Shown piece after piece: positions 8,101 through 10,289 of a stretch of DNA of 10,289 nt (positions within the stretch are counted from its first letter, which is position 1; each line of letters begins with the position of its first letter). Both the position numbers and the translations under genes were made by a program. A model generated the notes under the pieces. That model was given only the letters and a program-made list of their open reading frames with translations. It was not told where the DNA came from and searched no databases. The DNA comes from Monoraphidium neglectum. Taxonomy: Eukaryota; Chlorophyta; Chlorophyceae; Sphaeropleales; Selenastraceae. Location of the stretch: assembly GCF_000611645.1 (NCBI RefSeq), contig NW_014011480.1, forward strand, positions 1 to 10,289, given 5' to 3'.

Positions 8101-8861
8101 CAAGGCCTCCCCGCTGCGGCGGGTGTACTTCCTGCCCAGCGGGCGGCTGAGGGTGGAGGCGCGCTACGACATCGAGCGCTGCCCCCTGGCGCAGCTGCTG
8201 GCCGAGGGCCACGGCCTGGAGGAGGACGAGGTGGGGGCCGGGGCACGCAGTGGAGGGCGGCCGGGGTGGCGCATGCCCGGACAGCATGGGGACAGCATGG
8301 GGGGCAGCCGCATGGGGGCTGCATGATAAGAGCATGCTGCTGTTGCATGGGATGTTTTGACCTCTGTTCGGTGGTGGCATGGGTTGGTTGCATGCGGCCG
8401 CACGCAAGCTGCATGATGGTGCATGAGTTGTGCATGGGGTGCAATTCCAGGGGCAGGGATTCGCCGAGGATCGATTGGCTGGGCGCTCCCAAAAGGGCGC
8501 CAGAAGGCAGGCGCCAGCAGGCCGCAGGCAGCAGGAGCGCACCGACGCCTACCTGGGGCTGCGCCCCCGTCTCACTTCAGCTGTCGCCGCCCCGACCTTT
8601 CCACGCCCGCTCGACTGCCAGGCGGCGGGTTTTGCAGGTTTTTTGGCGCCGCTGCTGGAGGTCGCGCCAGAGCGGCGGCCGAGCGCTGCAGACATGCTGA
8701 GACACAAGTGGCTGCAGGAAGCTAAGGAGGACGGCGGCGGCGACGGCGGTGGCAAGGAGCGCATGGCAGCAGCCGGCGCGGCCGAGCCAGAGCGGGACGG
8801 CGCAGCCCAGGGTGATGGCAAGGGGACACGGCGGCGGGGCTGGTGGTGGGGCCGGAGATAG
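5158..8861 (+). CDS. SRPK-family (SR-protein kinase-like) protein, predicted pseudokinase, seven exons, about 607 aa
   Basis: SRPKs phosphorylate Arg-Ser domains of splicing factors. Exons: 5158-5673, 5904-6047, 6424-6557, 6877-7255, 7547-7822, 8096-8230, 8622-8861 (1,824 nt, GT-AG introns, phases agree). Family blocks in order are GDSLAGGRYRL (134-144); a Gly loop with its first Gly lost (A149-x-G151); ATP Lys172; HACMVMEPLG around exon 2/3; ALDHLH; the catalytic loop at 271-278; DFG at 360-362; GYRPPEVL; SYDMWNLGC with Asp403; VYFLPSG; and AAGFAGFLAPLLEVAPERR with RHKWL at the end. The loop reads HMAVTPSN where SRPKs have HTDIKPEN, so the catalytic Asp, Lys and Glu are replaced by Ala273, Thr275 and Ser277. 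Asn278 and DFG Asp360 remain. A spacer at about 283-354, with Ala10 at 324-333, sits where SRPKs carry their spacer. Another Gly-rich insert lies in exon 5. The start is uncertain (5158, 5230, 5284 or 5371); the 5371 start gives 536 aa with a hydrophobic N-terminal segment. Confidence 0.85.
5205..5209 (+). promoter_or_regulatory. Candidate TATA element near the SRPK-like start
   Basis: The sequence GCTTATAAGC contains TATAA at 5205-5209. If it is functional, transcription would begin near 5235, downstream of the ATG at 5158. Translation would then begin at the in-frame ATG at 5284 or 5371. This is a single short match and could be chance. Confidence 0.3.
7052..7081 (+). repeat. GCC/GCG run encoding Ala10 in the SRPK-like spacer
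   Basis: Ten consecutive alanine codons (GCC and GCG in a regular three-codon pattern) encode residues 324-333. The 9-mer GCGGCCGCC recurs in tandem. The run lies between the catalytic loop and the DFG motif, in the position of the SRPK spacer, and is likely to vary in length between strains. Confidence 0.85.
7541..7546 (+). other. NAGNAG tandem 3' splice acceptor before exon 5 of the SRPK-like gene
   Basis: The acceptor reads CAGGAG, so splicing could occur after 7543 or after 7546. The first choice gives PPE-E-VLG and the second gives PPE-VLG. SRPK homologues have one Glu here (YRSLEVL), which favours 7546, while the CAG is the better acceptor. Both keep the frame and differ by one glutamate. 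Confidence 0.6.
7850..7872 (+). repeat. 8-bp stem, 7-nt loop hairpin in SRPK-like intron 5
   Basis: AAGATGCA at 7850-7857 and its reverse complement TGCATCTT at 7865-7872 flank the loop TTTTCAG. It lies 28 nt inside the intron, just after the exon 5 donor. It may be chance or may affect splicing. Confidence 0.5.
8271..8436 (+). repeat. Cluster of twelve GCATG motifs in the last SRPK-like intron
   Basis: GCATG begins at 8271, 8284, 8294, 8310, 8321, 8332, 8345, 8377, 8390, 8411, 8421 and 8432. Six of these are TGCATG. All lie within the 391-bp intron 8231-8621. Part of the cluster (ACAGCATGGGG occurring twice) looks like a decayed tandem repeat. In animals TGCATG is the intronic site of RBFOX splicing regulators; I do not know of an algal equivalent. 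Confidence 0.85.
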
Positions 8862-9097
8862 CACATATGCTGGCGTTGAGCTGTGACGGGCGGCAGCGCC
8901 GGTTGGGAGGCATCTGAAACCGCACAGCTCAGCACCTGCACTAGCTGCAATTACTTCTGTTGTCATGTCAGCCCCTTGGTTGCAAGTTCATTTCATGCTG
9001 CTCTTCGTAGGGTTCGCCCTTGATTGCGCTTGATGAGTCAACGTTGAGGTAGGTGATAAGTGCGTGTACACGTGCGTCGTGACTACAAGCACTGCAC

Positions 9098-9102
9098 TGT
9101 AA
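9098..9102 (+). terminator. TGTAA poly(A) signal of the SRPK-like gene
   Basis: This is the first TGTAA on the plus strand after the stop codon at 8859-8861, 237 nt downstream, followed by A-rich sequence. It would give a 3' UTR of roughly 250 nt. No minus-strand TGTAA is visible between 8862 and 9277 for the convergent gene. Confidence 0.6.
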
Positions 9103-9276
9103 ACGTGCAAACAGCCAAGCCCAGTAGTCAGTGCGCAACAACAACAGCAGCAACGTCACAAACAGCAATGGAGATTTGAGCTACCCTCAGATCCCATTCA
9201 AGCTTGTATGCAAGGAATGCAGGCAGGTGATGCGATTTTTATGCTGACTGGGGCCCGCGATGCAGCCGGTGCCCGC

Positions 9277-9703
9277 CTATCCTGCCTTCCCGCCACGCGC
9301 AGCTTCTGTCGCCGCGGCTGCGCTGCTGCTGCTACTGCTGGTGCTGCTGGTGCTGGTGCTGGTGCTGCTGCTGCGGCCTGGCGCCGCCCCACCCGCCGCC
9401 GCACCCTTGTGCTCGCTGCTACCTCTAGGCGCAGCCGCAGCCGCTGGGGCTGCGGTTGCCCGGGCCGGCGCCGCTTCGGGTGCGCCCGGCGCCGCGGCCG
9501 CCTCCTCTGCCTCCGCCTCCCTGGGGACCCCCAGCCCCCAGTGCTTGCGAGCGTACGCGCGGGCGCCTCCCCAGGCGCACCGCAGCCGCTGCCAGGCGGT
9601 CCGCTGGTGGGGGTCGTCGCTGGCTGCGCCCTCCCGTGGCGCCGCGGACCAGTCCCCTATGGCGGCGTCCAGGTCGTCCTCCACCTGAGAGTAGGGGGTT
9701 GGT

Positions 9704-9753
<50 letters not shown>

Positions 9754-10289
9754 CAAGCGTGCGCGTGGACGTGGGCGTGTTGCGTGTGTGTGCATGTGAG
9801 TATGCGTGTGCGTATGCATGTGTGCTTTTGGTGCATGTCTGTTGGTGTGTGCACGAATTAGCGTTTGTGTGTGTGCAAGGCCGTGTATGTGTGCGCGCAT
9901 GCGTGTGTGGGTCGGTGGGTGTCCATGCGTGTGAGTGTGTGTGTCCATGTGTGTGTGTGTGTGCGTGCGCGTGTGCGTGTGCGCACGCACACTCGTGCGA
10001 GAAGAGCTGGCAGCAAGGGTCAGGGCGCTGGTGGGGCATGAATCGTCAAAGAACGACGCGCGTATGCTTGATACCAATCACACAATGGGGGGTAGGCAAT
10101 GCGCAGGGCGCGGGCAGGAGCGCTTTCCCAAGCCCCGCCGCAGAGGAGGGCCCTTGGCAGCAGCCCACCTGGTGGCGCGCGTCGAGCCGCGCTGCGCGCG
10201 CCAGCGGAGCCGCGAGCTCCAGCAGCGCACTGCCGTCCACCAGCGCCGCCGCGTCGCCCGCCAAGTACACCCGCGCCACGCCGCCCCCC
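9277..10289 (-). CDS. Unrecognised protein, last two exons (partial at the window edge)
   Basis: The 3' part of a minus-strand gene runs off the right edge. The first visible exon runs from the edge to 10169 and reads GGGVARVYLAGDAAALVDG, then an Ala/Leu-rich helix ending in DARHQ. It ends at a CAG|GTGGGC donor in phase 0. The last exon is 9684-9277; it begins VEDDLDAAIGDWSAAP after a CTACTCTCAG acceptor, continues through a Trp-, Arg- and Gly-containing stretch (ARKHWGLGVPRE), and finishes in low-complexity Ala/Pro and Ser/Thr sequence before a TAG at 9277-9279. About 175 residues are visible. I do not recognise the family. VYLAGDAA loosely resembles a nucleotide-binding segment of FAD oxidoreductases, but this is too short to rely on. 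No TGTAA is found in the roughly 400 nt downstream, so the 3' end may be wrong. Confidence 0.5.
9706..9992. repeat. TG/CA-rich microsatellite region with a pure (TG)19 run and a CG run
   Basis: A perfect TG repeat at 9706-9743 (19 units) runs straight into alternating CGCGCGCG at 9744-9751. Imperfect TG-rich sequence, with interspersed GCGTGTGC units, continues to about 9992. Near its right end GTGTGCGT (9971-9978) and ACGCACAC (9985-9992) form an inverted repeat. The whole block lies in the 484-bp intron (10168-9685) of the minus-strand gene, with the CA run ending 20 nt before the 3' splice site. Confidence 0.9.

Noticed and set aside
9260..9688. Plus-strand frame with a Leu/Val-rich run resembling a membrane helix
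   Set aside because: The run is the reverse complement of the Ser/Thr/Ala-rich tail of the minus-strand exon. That exon has proper splice sites and joins in phase to another exon.
9425..10077. Minus-strand frames rich in His-Thr repeats
   Set aside because: They are translations of the CA/TG microsatellite inside an intron.

Overview
The window reads as nuclear DNA of a green alga (Chlorophyta; a Chlamydomonadales or Sphaeropleales species would fit, but I cannot name one). The reasons are GC-rich exons, short GT-AG introns of about 150-480 bp in almost every gene, TGTAA poly(A) signals downstream of stop codons, and CAG, GCC and GGC codon-repeat tracts inside coding sequence. There are no bacterial operons, ribosome binding sites or prokaryotic RNA genes. 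All gene models below were built by joining exons by eye from reading frame, splice dinucleotides and recognisable protein families.

Layout from left to right: (1) 1-764, no supportable gene, presumed upstream region of the next gene; (2) 765-2367 (+), a six-exon arylalkylamine (serotonin) N-acetyltransferase of 196 aa; (3) 2588-3706 (-), a single-exon MRNIP-like protein of 372 aa with an N-terminal zinc ribbon, poly-His and poly-Gln tracts; it converges on gene 2 and their predicted mRNA 3' ends overlap; (4) 3707-5157, a lower-GC intergenic stretch of about 1.45 kb between two divergent genes; (5) 5158-8861 (+), a seven-exon SRPK-family kinase-like protein of about 607 aa whose catalytic loop has lost the catalytic Asp and Lys, so it is predicted to be a pseudokinase; (6) 9277-10289 (-), the last two exons of a gene I do not recognise, split by an intron full of CA/TG microsatellite.

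The four genes do not form an obvious pathway. AANAT acts on arylamines (melatonin-type chemistry), MRNIP-family proteins act in genome maintenance, and SRPK-family proteins act on SR splicing factors. The most notable points are the degenerate catalytic loop of the SRPK-like gene, a dense cluster of GCATG motifs in its last intron, and its uncertain N-terminus, where an in-frame optional intron, a TATA-like element and several ATGs compete.
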